DNA from: Streptomyces sp. CG4
Lineage (GTDB): Bacteria > Actinomycetota > Actinomycetes > Streptomycetales > Streptomycetaceae
Length of the DNA: 64,000 nucleotides
Assembly (NCBI RefSeq): GCF_041080655.1
Contig: NZ_CP163525.1
Location: forward strand, 7,750,001-7,814,000
Direction: 5' to 3'
The notes below the pieces were generated by a model. That model ran no database searches. It was given only the letters and a program-made list of their open reading frames with translations, and was not told the DNA's origin. This document shows positions 20,017 to 26,693 of this stretch, one piece after another (positions within the stretch are counted from its first letter, which is position 1; the number at the start of each line of letters is the position of its first letter). A program made the position numbers and the translations under genes.

Positions 20017-21123
20017 ATGTACAAACTGTTCTTCCGTCTGGTGTTCACCCGGATGGATCCCGAGCAGGCCCACCACCTGGCCTTCCGCTGGATCCGCCGC
20101 GCCGTCCGCATCCCCGTCCTGCGCACGTTCATCGCGGCCGCCCTCGCGCCCCGCTACAAGGAACTGCGCACGGAGGCCTTCGGGCTGCGCATGCACGGCC
20201 CCTTCGGGCTCGCCGCCGGCTTCGACAAGAACGCCGTCGCGATCGACGGCATGTCGATGCTGGGCTTCGACCACGTCGAGATCGGCACGGTCACCGGCGA
20301 GCCGCAGCCCGGCAACCCCAAGAAGCGGCTGTTCCGCCTCGTCGCGGACCGCGCGCTGATCAACCGCATGGGCTTCAACAACGACGGCTCGCTGGCCGTG
20401 GCCGCCCGTCTCGCCACCCGCCGGCCGGTCTTCAGGACGGTCGTGGGCGTCAACATCGGCAAGACGAAGGTCGTCCCGGAGGCGGAGGCCGTCCTCGACT
20501 ACGTGAAGTCCGCCGAGCGCCTCGCCCCGTACGCCGACTACCTGGTCGTCAACGTCTCCTCGCCGAACACGCCCGGCCTGCGCAACCTGCAGGCCACCGA
20601 GGCGCTGCGCCCGCTGCTGACCGGCGTCCGCGAGGCCGCCGACCGCACGGTCGCGAACCGGCGCGTCCCGCTCCTGGTGAAGATCGCCCCGGACCTCGCC
20701 GACGAGGACATCGACGCCGTCGCCGACCTGGCCGTGGAGCTGGGCCTGGACGGCATCATCGCGACCAACACCACCATCGCCCGCGACGGTCTCGGTCTGG
20801 CCTCCGAAGCCTCGCTGGTGAAGGAGACCGGCGGACTGTCCGGCGCCCCGCTCAAGGCGCGTTCCCTGGAGGTGCTGCGCCGCCTGTACGCGCGGGTGGG
20901 CAACCGGATCACGCTCGTGGGCGTCGGCGGCATCGAGACCGCCGAGGACGCCTGGCAGCGCATCCTGGCCGGTGCCACGCTGATCCAGGGGTACAGCGCC
21001 TTCATCTACGAGGGCCCCTTCTGGACCCGCGCCCTCCACAAGGGCCTCGCCGCCCGCCTGCGCACCAGCCCGTACGCCACCCTCGCCGACGCGGTCGGCG
21101 CCGACGTGAGGAAGCCCGCATGA
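20017..21123 (+). CDS. pyrD: Dihydroorotate dehydrogenase, quinone type (class 2)
   Basis: Membrane-associated flavoenzyme that oxidises dihydroorotate to orotate with quinone. The N-terminal helical extension (MYKLFFRLVFTRMDPEQAHH) is the class 2 hallmark. The catalytic Ser lies in NVSSPNTPGLRNLQ, and FMN phosphate contacts lie in GVGGIETAEDAWQRI. The length of 368 residues is usual. The stop overlaps pyrF (ATGA). Confidence 0.97.
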   Translation: MYKLFFRLVFTRMDPEQAHHLAFRWIRRAVRIPVLRTFIAAALAPRYKELRTEAFGLRMHGPFGLAAGFDKNAVAIDGMSMLGFDHVEIGTVTGEPQPGNPKKRLFRLVADRALINRMGFNNDGSLAVAARLATRRPVFRTVVGVNIGKTKVVPEAEAVLDYVKSAERLAPYADYLVVNVSSPNTPGLRNLQATEALRPLLTGVREAADRTVANRRVPLLVKIAPDLADEDIDAVADLAVELGLDGIIATNTTIARDGLGLASEASLVKETGGLSGAPLKARSLEVLRRLYARVGNRITLVGVGGIETAEDAWQRILAGATLIQGYSAFIYEGPFWTRALHKGLAARLRTSPYATLADAVGADVRKPA

Positions 21124-21965
21124 CCTCGATGGAGCCCTTCGGCGCCCGGCTGCGCCGCGCCATGGACGAGCGCGGCCCGCTGTGCGTCGGCATCGACCCG
21201 CACGCCTCCCTGCTCGCCGAGTGGGGTCTGAACGACGACGTGGCCGGTCTGGAGCGGTTCGGCCGCACGGTCGTCGAGGCGGTGGCCGACCGGGTCGCCG
21301 TGATGAAGCCGCAGAGCGCCTTCTTCGAGCGCTTCGGCTCCCGCGGCCTCGCCGTCCTGGAGAAGATCGTCCAGGAGGCGCGCGCGGCCGGCACCCTCGT
21401 CGTGATGGACGCCAAGCGCGGCGACATCGGCTCGACCATGGCCGGGTACGCCGAGGCCTACCTGCACCAGGACTCCCCGCTGTTCTCCGACGCCCTGACC
21501 GTCTCGCCGTACCTCGGCTACGGCTCGCTCAGCCCGGCCGTCGCGCTGGCCCGGGAGAGCGGCACCGGCCTGTTCGTGCTGGCGCTGACCTCCAACCCGG
21601 AAGGCCCCGAGGTCCAGCACGCGGTCCGCGCCGACGGCCGCACCGTGGGCGCGACCATGCTGGCCCACCTGGCCGCCGAGAACGCGGGGGAGGAGCCGCT
21701 GGGCTCCTTCGGCGCCGTCGTCGGCGCCACGGTCGGCGACCTTTCGTCCTACGACCTCGCCATCAACGGCCCGCTCCTCGCGCCCGGCGTCGGCGCGCAG
21801 GGCGCGACCGCGGCCGACCTTCCGAAGGTCTTCGGACCGGCGCTGCGCAACGTCGTTCCGAACGTCAGCCGGGGTGTGCTGCGGCACGGACCCGAGGCCG
21901 GGGCGCTGCGCGCGTCCGCCGAGCGCTTCGCGGAGGAGATCCAGGCCGCCGTCGTGGGTGCCTGA
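21120..21965 (+). CDS. pyrF: Orotidine 5'-phosphate decarboxylase
   Basis: Last step of UMP synthesis. The catalytic Lys-Asp pair is in VVMDAKRGDIGSTM near residue 104. At 281 residues it is the longer type 2 form found in actinobacteria. It is translationally coupled to pyrD and closes the pyr operon, which therefore encodes all steps to UMP except orotate phosphoribosyltransferase (pyrE is not in this window). Confidence 0.97.
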   Translation: MTSMEPFGARLRRAMDERGPLCVGIDPHASLLAEWGLNDDVAGLERFGRTVVEAVADRVAVMKPQSAFFERFGSRGLAVLEKIVQEARAAGTLVVMDAKRGDIGSTMAGYAEAYLHQDSPLFSDALTVSPYLGYGSLSPAVALARESGTGLFVLALTSNPEGPEVQHAVRADGRTVGATMLAHLAAENAGEEPLGSFGAVVGATVGDLSSYDLAINGPLLAPGVGAQGATAADLPKVFGPALRNVVPNVSRGVLRHGPEAGALRASAERFAEEIQAAVVGA

Positions 21966-22264
21966 GTCCTCGGAGGGGTGCCCCGGGAAGCGGCGGCTCG
22001 GCGACTTGAGTGTGAATACATCCTCAAATCGTGGGCATTATGTCTGAAATGTCCGTCCTGGCGGAGGCTGACCAGGACTTTTCCGCTGTTCTCGCTGACT
22101 CTGGCGGACTTGACCGCTAGTCTCCGAGCAGTGGGGGCACCTCCCACGCCGTTAAGGCAGTGGGGGAGACCGGGCAGCGTGTTGCTCGTAGCTCCCCAGG
22201 TGTGGGGCGACTAGGTTCCTCACCGGTCCGTATCCGACAGTTCGACATCCGAGGTGACGTAGGC
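21966..22264. other. Intergenic region pyrF to sihf
   Basis: About 300 bases with no supported gene. The stretch 22005-22060 is unusually AT-rich for this genome (AATACATCCTCAAATCGTG and CATTATG), as expected for promoters of an abundant nucleoid protein. From about 22130 it carries GCAGTGGGGGCACCTCCCAC followed by a partial repeat of GCAGTGGGGGAG, a spacer motif common in Streptomyces. No terminator for pyrF is clear. Confidence 0.4.
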
Positions 22265-22588
22265 GTGGCTCTTCCGCCCCTTACCCCCGAACAGCGCGCA
22301 GCCGCGCTCGAAAAGGCCGCCGCGGCTCGCCGGGAGCGGGCCGAGGTCAAGAATCGACTCAAGCACTCCGGCGCCTCCCTGCACGAGGTCATCAAGCAGG
22401 GCCAGGAGAACGACGTCATCGGCAAGATGAAGGTCTCCGCGCTGCTCGAGTCCCTGCCGGGCGTGGGCAAGGTCCGCGCCAAGCAGATCATGGAGCGTCT
22501 GGGGATCTCCGAGAGCCGTCGCGTGCGCGGCCTCGGTTCCAACCAGATCGCTTCCCTGGAGCGTGAGTTCGGCAGCACCGGCTCCTGA
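22265..22588 (+). CDS. sihf: Streptomyces integration host factor sIHF (mIHF family)
   Basis: Small basic nucleoid-associated protein that bends DNA and influences topology, development and antibiotic production. The 107-residue chain starts VALPPLTPEQRAAALEKAAA at GTG 22265. It has a long N-terminal helix, then the helix-hairpin-helix DNA-binding motif LPGVGKVRAKQIMERLGI and the C-terminal SNQIASLEREFGS. An open extension upstream to 22160 is not family-like and is left out. GAGG 11 bases before the GTG is the likely ribosome site. Confidence 0.96.
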   Translation: MALPPLTPEQRAAALEKAAAARRERAEVKNRLKHSGASLHEVIKQGQENDVIGKMKVSALLESLPGVGKVRAKQIMERLGISESRRVRGLGSNQIASLEREFGSTGS

Positions 22589-22648
22589 GTCCGGGCCCTG
22601 CCGGACCGGGCGTCCCGGGCACTCCGGGATTGCTGGAATAATCGCTGC

Positions 22649-23206
22649 ATGAGTGAACGTCCGCGGCTGACCGTGCTCTCCGGCCCCTCGGGGGTCGGCA
22701 AGAGCACGGTCGTCGCCCATATGCGCAAGGAACACCCCGAGGTCTGGCTCTCCGTGTCGGCCACCACCCGCAAGCCGCGGCCCGGCGAGCGGCACGGAGT
22801 CCACTACTTCTTCGTCACCGACGAGGAGATGGACAAGCTGATCGCCAACGGCGAGCTGCTGGAGTGGGCCGAGTTCGCCGGCAACCGCTACGGCACGCCC
22901 CGCGCGGCCGTGCTGGAGCGCCTGGAGAACGGCGAGCCCGTCCTGCTGGAGATCGACCTCCAGGGCGCCCGGCAGGTGCGGGAGTCGATGTCCGACGCTC
23001 AGCTGGTGTTCCTGGCTCCGCCCTCCTGGGAGGAGCTGGTGCGCAGGCTGACCGGCCGCGGCACCGAGCCGCCCGAGGTCATCGAGCGCCGCCTGGAGGC
23101 GGCCAGGACCGAGTTGGCGGCCGAGCCGGAGTTCGATACGACCCTGGTCAACACCTCCGTCGAGGACGTGGCGCGCGAGCTGCTAGCCTTGATGGACGTT
23201 GTGTGA
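22649..23206 (+). CDS. gmk: Guanylate kinase
   Basis: Phosphorylates GMP to GDP and helps set GTP and (p)ppGpp pools. P-loop GPSGVGKSTVV lies at residues 11-21. The GMP-binding residues are in VSATTRKPRPGERHGVHYFF, and the lid has GRGTEPPEVIERRL. At 185 residues it is a normal stand-alone enzyme. The gmk-rpoZ-coaBC-metK-priA order is the classic actinobacterial arrangement. Confidence 0.97.
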   Translation: MSERPRLTVLSGPSGVGKSTVVAHMRKEHPEVWLSVSATTRKPRPGERHGVHYFFVTDEEMDKLIANGELLEWAEFAGNRYGTPRAAVLERLENGEPVLLEIDLQGARQVRESMSDAQLVFLAPPSWEELVRRLTGRGTEPPEVIERRLEAARTELAAEPEFDTTLVNTSVEDVARELLALMDVV

Positions 23207-23244
23207 TCATGACTGATCTTTTCCCCTCTTTCGGAAGGTAGAGC

Positions 23245-23517
23245 GTGTCCTCTTCCATCACCGCGCCCGAGGGCATCATCAACCCGCCGATCGACGAGTT
23301 GCTTGAGGCCACCGACTCGAAGTACAGCCTCGTGATCTACGCCGCCAAGCGGGCCCGTCAGATCAACGCGTACTACTCCCAGCTCGGCGAGGGTCTCCTC
23401 GAGTACGTGGGTCCGCTCGTCGACACCCACGTTCACGAGAAGCCGCTGTCGATCGCCCTGCGCGAGATCAACGCGGGTCTGCTGACGTCCGAGGCCATCG
23501 AGGGCCCCGCTCAGTAG
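23245..23517 (+). CDS. rpoZ: RNA polymerase omega subunit
   Basis: A 90-residue omega subunit that chaperones beta-prime and can take part in the ppGpp response. The conserved core is NPPIDELLEATDSKYSLVIY followed by AAKRARQINAYY. The GTG at 23245 follows GGAAGGTAGAGC. A 14-bp terminator hairpin lies 45 bases after the stop, so gmk-rpoZ probably ends as a unit there. Confidence 0.97.
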   Translation: MSSSITAPEGIINPPIDELLEATDSKYSLVIYAAKRARQINAYYSQLGEGLLEYVGPLVDTHVHEKPLSIALREINAGLLTSEAIEGPAQ

Positions 23518-23561
23518 TCCTGCGCAGTAGCAGTAGTACTTTCAGACTGCGATCGACTTGT

Positions 23562-23595
23562 CCACAGGCCCGGCAGCACGTTGCCGGGCCTGTGG
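23562..23595 (+). terminator. Terminator hairpin after rpoZ
   Basis: CCACAGGCCCGGCA (23562-23575) pairs perfectly with TGCCGGGCCTGTGG (23582-23595) around a six-base loop. It is followed by TGTGTGATGG, with only a weak T content, as usual in this genus. Confidence 0.8.
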
Positions 23596-23646
23596 TGTGT
23601 GATGGACTCATACGTTCCGTCGCGTTCGTTGCCGAGCCGGGGAGAG

Positions 23647-24852
23647 ATGGTGGACAAGCCGAGGGTGGTCCTGGGGGTCAGCGGCGGCATCGCCGCGTAC
23701 AAGGCCTGTGAGCTGCTGAGAAGGTTCACGGAGTCGGATCACGACGTCCGCGTGGTGCCCACCGCCTCCGCGCTGCACTTCGTCGGGGCCGCCACCTGGT
23801 CCGCCCTGTCCGGCAACCCCGTCTCCACGGAGGTCTGGGACGACGTCCACGAGGTCCCGCACGTCCGCATCGGCCAGCACGCCGACCTGGTGGTCGTCGC
23901 GCCCGCCACGGCCGACATGCTCGCCAAGGCCGCTCACGGCCTCGCCGACGACCTGCTGACCAACACGCTGCTGACCGCTCGCTGCCCGGTCGTCTTCGCG
24001 CCCGCGATGCACACCGAGATGTGGGAGCACCCGGCCACCCAGGAGAACGTGGCCACGCTGCGCCGCCGCGGCGCCGTCGTCATCGAGCCCGCCGTCGGCC
24101 GGCTCACCGGCGTCGACACCGGCAAGGGCCGGCTGCCCGACCCGGCGGAGATCTTCGAGGTCTGTCGCCGCGTACTGGCCCGGGGCGCCGCCGAACCCGA
24201 CCTGGAGGGGCGGCACGTGGTCGTCTCCGCCGGCGGCACCCGCGAGCCCCTCGACCCGGTCCGCTTCCTCGGCAACCGCTCCTCCGGCAAGCAGGGCTAC
24301 GCCCTCGCCCGCACCGCCGCCGCCCGCGGCGCCCGGGTCACGCTGATCGCGGCCAACGCGGGCCTGCCCGACCCGGCGGGCGTGGACGTCGTACCGGTCG
24401 GCACGGCCGTCCAGCTGCGCGAGGCCGTCCTGAAGGCGGCGGCGGACGCCGACGCGGTCGTCATGGCCGCCGCGGTCGCCGACTTCCGCCCGGAGACCTA
24501 TGTCACAGGCAAGATCAAGAAGAAGGACGGCCAGGACCCCGACCCGATCGTCCTGGTGCGAAATCCGGACATCCTCGCGGAGATCTCGGCCGATCGGGCA
24601 CGTACCGGCCAGGTGATCGTCGGCTTCGCCGCCGAGACCGACGACGTCCTCGCCAACGGCCGCGCCAAACTCGCCCGCAAGGGCTGTGACCTGCTCGTCG
24701 TCAACGAGGTGGGGGAGCGCAAGACGTTCGGTTCCGAGGAGAACGAGGCCGTGGTGCTGGGCGCCGACGGCAGCGAGACTCCGGTGCCGCACGGCCCCAA
24801 GGAAGCCCTGGCCGACACCGTCTGGGACTTGGTCGTCCGACGGCTCGGCTGA
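23647..24852 (+). CDS. coaBC: Bifunctional phosphopantothenoylcysteine decarboxylase / phosphopantothenate-cysteine ligase
   Basis: Two consecutive steps of coenzyme A synthesis. The N-terminal CoaC flavoprotein half has GVSGGIAAYKACELLRR, the active-site His in VPHVRIGQHADL and the PAMHTEMWEHPAT motif. The usual PAMN Asn is His in actinobacteria, so this is not a defect. The CoaB half has GGTREPLDPVRFLGNRSSGK and the KIKKKDG loop, with the substrate-binding end VVLGADG. The start is ATG 23647 (401 residues); the neighbouring GTG at 23650 is equally possible. Confidence 0.95.
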   Translation: MVDKPRVVLGVSGGIAAYKACELLRRFTESDHDVRVVPTASALHFVGAATWSALSGNPVSTEVWDDVHEVPHVRIGQHADLVVVAPATADMLAKAAHGLADDLLTNTLLTARCPVVFAPAMHTEMWEHPATQENVATLRRRGAVVIEPAVGRLTGVDTGKGRLPDPAEIFEVCRRVLARGAAEPDLEGRHVVVSAGGTREPLDPVRFLGNRSSGKQGYALARTAAARGARVTLIAANAGLPDPAGVDVVPVGTAVQLREAVLKAAADADAVVMAAAVADFRPETYVTGKIKKKDGQDPDPIVLVRNPDILAEISADRARTGQVIVGFAAETDDVLANGRAKLARKGCDLLVVNEVGERKTFGSEENEAVVLGADGSETPVPHGPKEALADTVWDLVVRRLG

Positions 24853-24887
24853 CCCCGGCGCGTCCCCGGCCGGACCGCGTGGACCCG

Positions 24888-24916
24888 TTGACGGCAGGCC
24901 CGTGGACCGATCAAAT
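24888..24916 (+). promoter_or_regulatory. Candidate promoter upstream of metK
   Basis: TTGACG (24888-24893) and TCAAAT (24911-24916) are separated by 17 bases, about 200 bases before metK. The leader is long but no SAM riboswitch of a known class was recognised in it. The assignment rests only on spacing and similarity to housekeeping sigma-factor hexamers. Confidence 0.35.
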
Positions 24917-25113
24917 CGGGTGTGGCGGCCCTGGCCAAGGCCGCCCGGCATTGTGCAGAATGCCCGTGCCGCAGGTCACAGCGCTCCCGAGAGGCGAGAC
25001 AGTGGCCCATTGGCCGAGTGCGACCGATAAACTGTTCACGGTCGACGCCGGGCGCAGCCCCGCGCGTCGCCGCAAATGATCAGCCAGCAGCCGCTGCAAC
25101 CACAGGGAGCGTT

Positions 25114-26322
25114 GTGTCCCGTCGCCTGTTCACCTCGGAGTCCGTGACCGAGGGTCACCCCGACAAGATCGCTGACCAGATCAGCGACACCATTCTCGAC
25201 GCGCTTCTGCGCGAGGACCCGACCTCCCGGGTCGCCGTCGAAACGTTGATCACCACCGGCCTGGTCCATGTGGCCGGCGAAGTGACGACCAAGGCCTACG
25301 CGGACATCGCGACCCTGGTCCGCAGCAAGATCCTCGAGATCGGCTACGACTCCTCCAAGAAGGGCTTCGACGGCGCCTCCTGCGGTGTCTCGGTGTCCAT
25401 CGGCGCACAGTCCCCGGACATCGCACAGGGTGTCGACACGGCGTACGAGACCCGGGTCGAGGGCGACGAGGACGAGCTGGACAAGCAGGGCGCGGGCGAC
25501 CAGGGCCTGATGTTCGGCTACGCGTCCGACGAGACGCCGACCCTGATGCCGCTGCCGATCTTCCTGGCGCACCGCCTGTCGAAGCGCCTGTCCGAGGTCC
25601 GCAAGAACGGCACCATCCCCTACCTGCGCCCGGACGGCAAGACGCAGGTCACCATCGAGTACGACGGCGACAAGGCCGTCCGTCTCGACACGGTGGTCGT
25701 CTCCTCCCAGCACGCGAGCGACATCGACCTGGAGTCGCTGCTGGCGCCCGACATCCGCGAGTTCGTCGTGGAGCCGGAGCTGAAGGCGCTGCTGGACGAG
25801 GGCATCAAGCTGGACACCGAGGGCTACCGTCTGCTGGTCAACCCGACCGGCCGCTTCGAGATCGGCGGTCCGATGGGTGACGCCGGCCTGACCGGCCGCA
25901 AGATCATCATCGACACGTACGGCGGCATGGCCCGCCACGGTGGCGGTGCCTTCTCGGGCAAGGACCCGTCCAAGGTGGACCGTTCGGCCGCGTACGCGAT
26001 GCGCTGGGTCGCGAAGAACGTGGTGGCGGCGGGCCTGGCCTCCCGCTGCGAGGTGCAGGTCGCCTATGCGATCGGCAAGGCCGAGCCGGTCGGTCTGTTC
26101 GTCGAGACCTTCGGCACCGCCAAGGTCGACGCCGAGAAGATCGAGAAGGCGATCGACGAGGTCTTCGACCTCCGTCCGGCCGCGATCATCCGCGACCTCG
26201 ACCTGCTCCGCCCGATCTACTCCCAGACGGCCGCCTACGGTCACTTCGGCCGCGAGCTCCCGGACTTCACCTGGGAGCGCACGGACCGCGTGGACGCCCT
26301 GCGCGCGGCCGTGGGCCTGTAA
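25114..26322 (+). CDS. metK: S-adenosylmethionine synthetase
   Basis: Makes SAM from methionine and ATP, supplying methylation and also affecting differentiation in Streptomyces. The 402-residue protein has the signature GHPDKIADQISD, the ATP motif GAGDQGLMFGYA and the phosphate loop GGGAFSGKDPSKVDRSAAY. The GTG at 25114 has GGGAGC upstream; an open extension further upstream is discarded. A strong terminator follows 18 bases after the stop. Confidence 0.98.
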   Translation: MSRRLFTSESVTEGHPDKIADQISDTILDALLREDPTSRVAVETLITTGLVHVAGEVTTKAYADIATLVRSKILEIGYDSSKKGFDGASCGVSVSIGAQSPDIAQGVDTAYETRVEGDEDELDKQGAGDQGLMFGYASDETPTLMPLPIFLAHRLSKRLSEVRKNGTIPYLRPDGKTQVTIEYDGDKAVRLDTVVVSSQHASDIDLESLLAPDIREFVVEPELKALLDEGIKLDTEGYRLLVNPTGRFEIGGPMGDAGLTGRKIIIDTYGGMARHGGGAFSGKDPSKVDRSAAYAMRWVAKNVVAAGLASRCEVQVAYAIGKAEPVGLFVETFGTAKVDAEKIEKAIDEVFDLRPAAIIRDLDLLRPIYSQTAAYGHFGRELPDFTWERTDRVDALRAAVGL

Positions 26323-26340
26323 GCCCGCGCCTTCCTCTCT

Positions 26341-26378
26341 CCGAGGCCCGGCTTCCCTTCGGGGATGCCGGGCCTCGG
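26341..26378 (+). terminator. Terminator hairpin after metK
   Basis: CCGAGGCCCGGC (26341-26352) pairs with GCCGGGCCTCGG (26367-26378), with an inner CCC/GGG extension in the loop. It cleanly separates metK from the structured region before priA. Confidence 0.85.
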
Positions 26379-26490
26379 CCTGTCACGGGGCAGGCGTCAT
26401 GGGGCAGCCTTCGTGGGACAACGAGCCAGCTGCCGGCGGTCGAATGCGGTGGCGTGCGCGAGTGGGCGGCTCCTACGCTGTGGAGGCCGA

Positions 26491-26645
26491 CACCGCCCGG
26501 TGCGCGGGCCCCGGCTACTTCTGGGTGAGAACACCCTCGCAGGTTCGAATCCTGCTGCCGGTCCCGATCGGGAGCGGTATGGCCGAGTGGGCCATGGCGG
26601 AAGCGCCGGACGGCGTTGCCGGGGCCGAGAGGATCTCGGGCGGTG
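26491..26645 (+). ncRNA. Candidate structured RNA with a permuted tRNA-like module (Y RNA-like)
   Basis: The segment can fold as a class II tRNA mimic whose 3' half precedes its 5' half. In order: variable-arm hairpin GGGTG-AGAA-CACCC (26523-26536); T arm GCAGG-TTCGAAT-CCTGC (26539-26555); acceptor strand TGCCGGTCCC (26556-26565); tetraloop GATC; returning strand GGGAGCGGTA (26570-26579, nine of ten pairs); then TG and a D arm GCC...GGC (26582-26598). An anticodon-stem equivalent pairs GAAG (26600-26603) with CTTC (26518-26521). The helix continues outward by GCCGG/CCGGC and other imperfect blocks to CACCGC/GCGGTG (26491-26496 with 26640-26645). No anticodon loop exists. This architecture is that of the tRNA-like domain of bacterial Y RNAs (YrlA). 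No Ro60 gene is in the window, and a decayed tRNA remains possible. Confidence 0.5.
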
Positions 26646-26693
26646 CAGGGCGGCCGGGGGCCGTTGTCAGAGCCGTTTGGTAAGAATGCAAGC

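Larger units (their letters stand above)
26323..26693. other. Intergenic region metK to priA
   Basis: No protein gene is supported in these 371 bases. It contains the metK terminator (26341-26378), an unexplained stretch 26379-26490, the tRNA-like fold described separately, and a C/G-rich stretch before priA. The stretch ends in TTTGGTAAGAATGCAAGC directly before the priA GTG. The latter looks AT-rich enough for a promoter and a very short leader. Confidence 0.45.

Noticed and set aside
23999..24040. PAMH instead of PAMN in CoaC as a damaging change
   Set aside because: The His form is, to my knowledge, normal in actinobacterial CoaBC, including mycobacteria.
24853..25113. SAM riboswitch upstream of metK
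   Set aside because: None of the core motifs of known SAM riboswitch classes could be found in the leader.
26491..26645. tmRNA or ordinary tRNA gene
   Set aside because: There is no tag reading frame, the two halves are in the wrong order for a standard tRNA, no anticodon loop can be drawn, and the acceptor ends are joined by a tetraloop.
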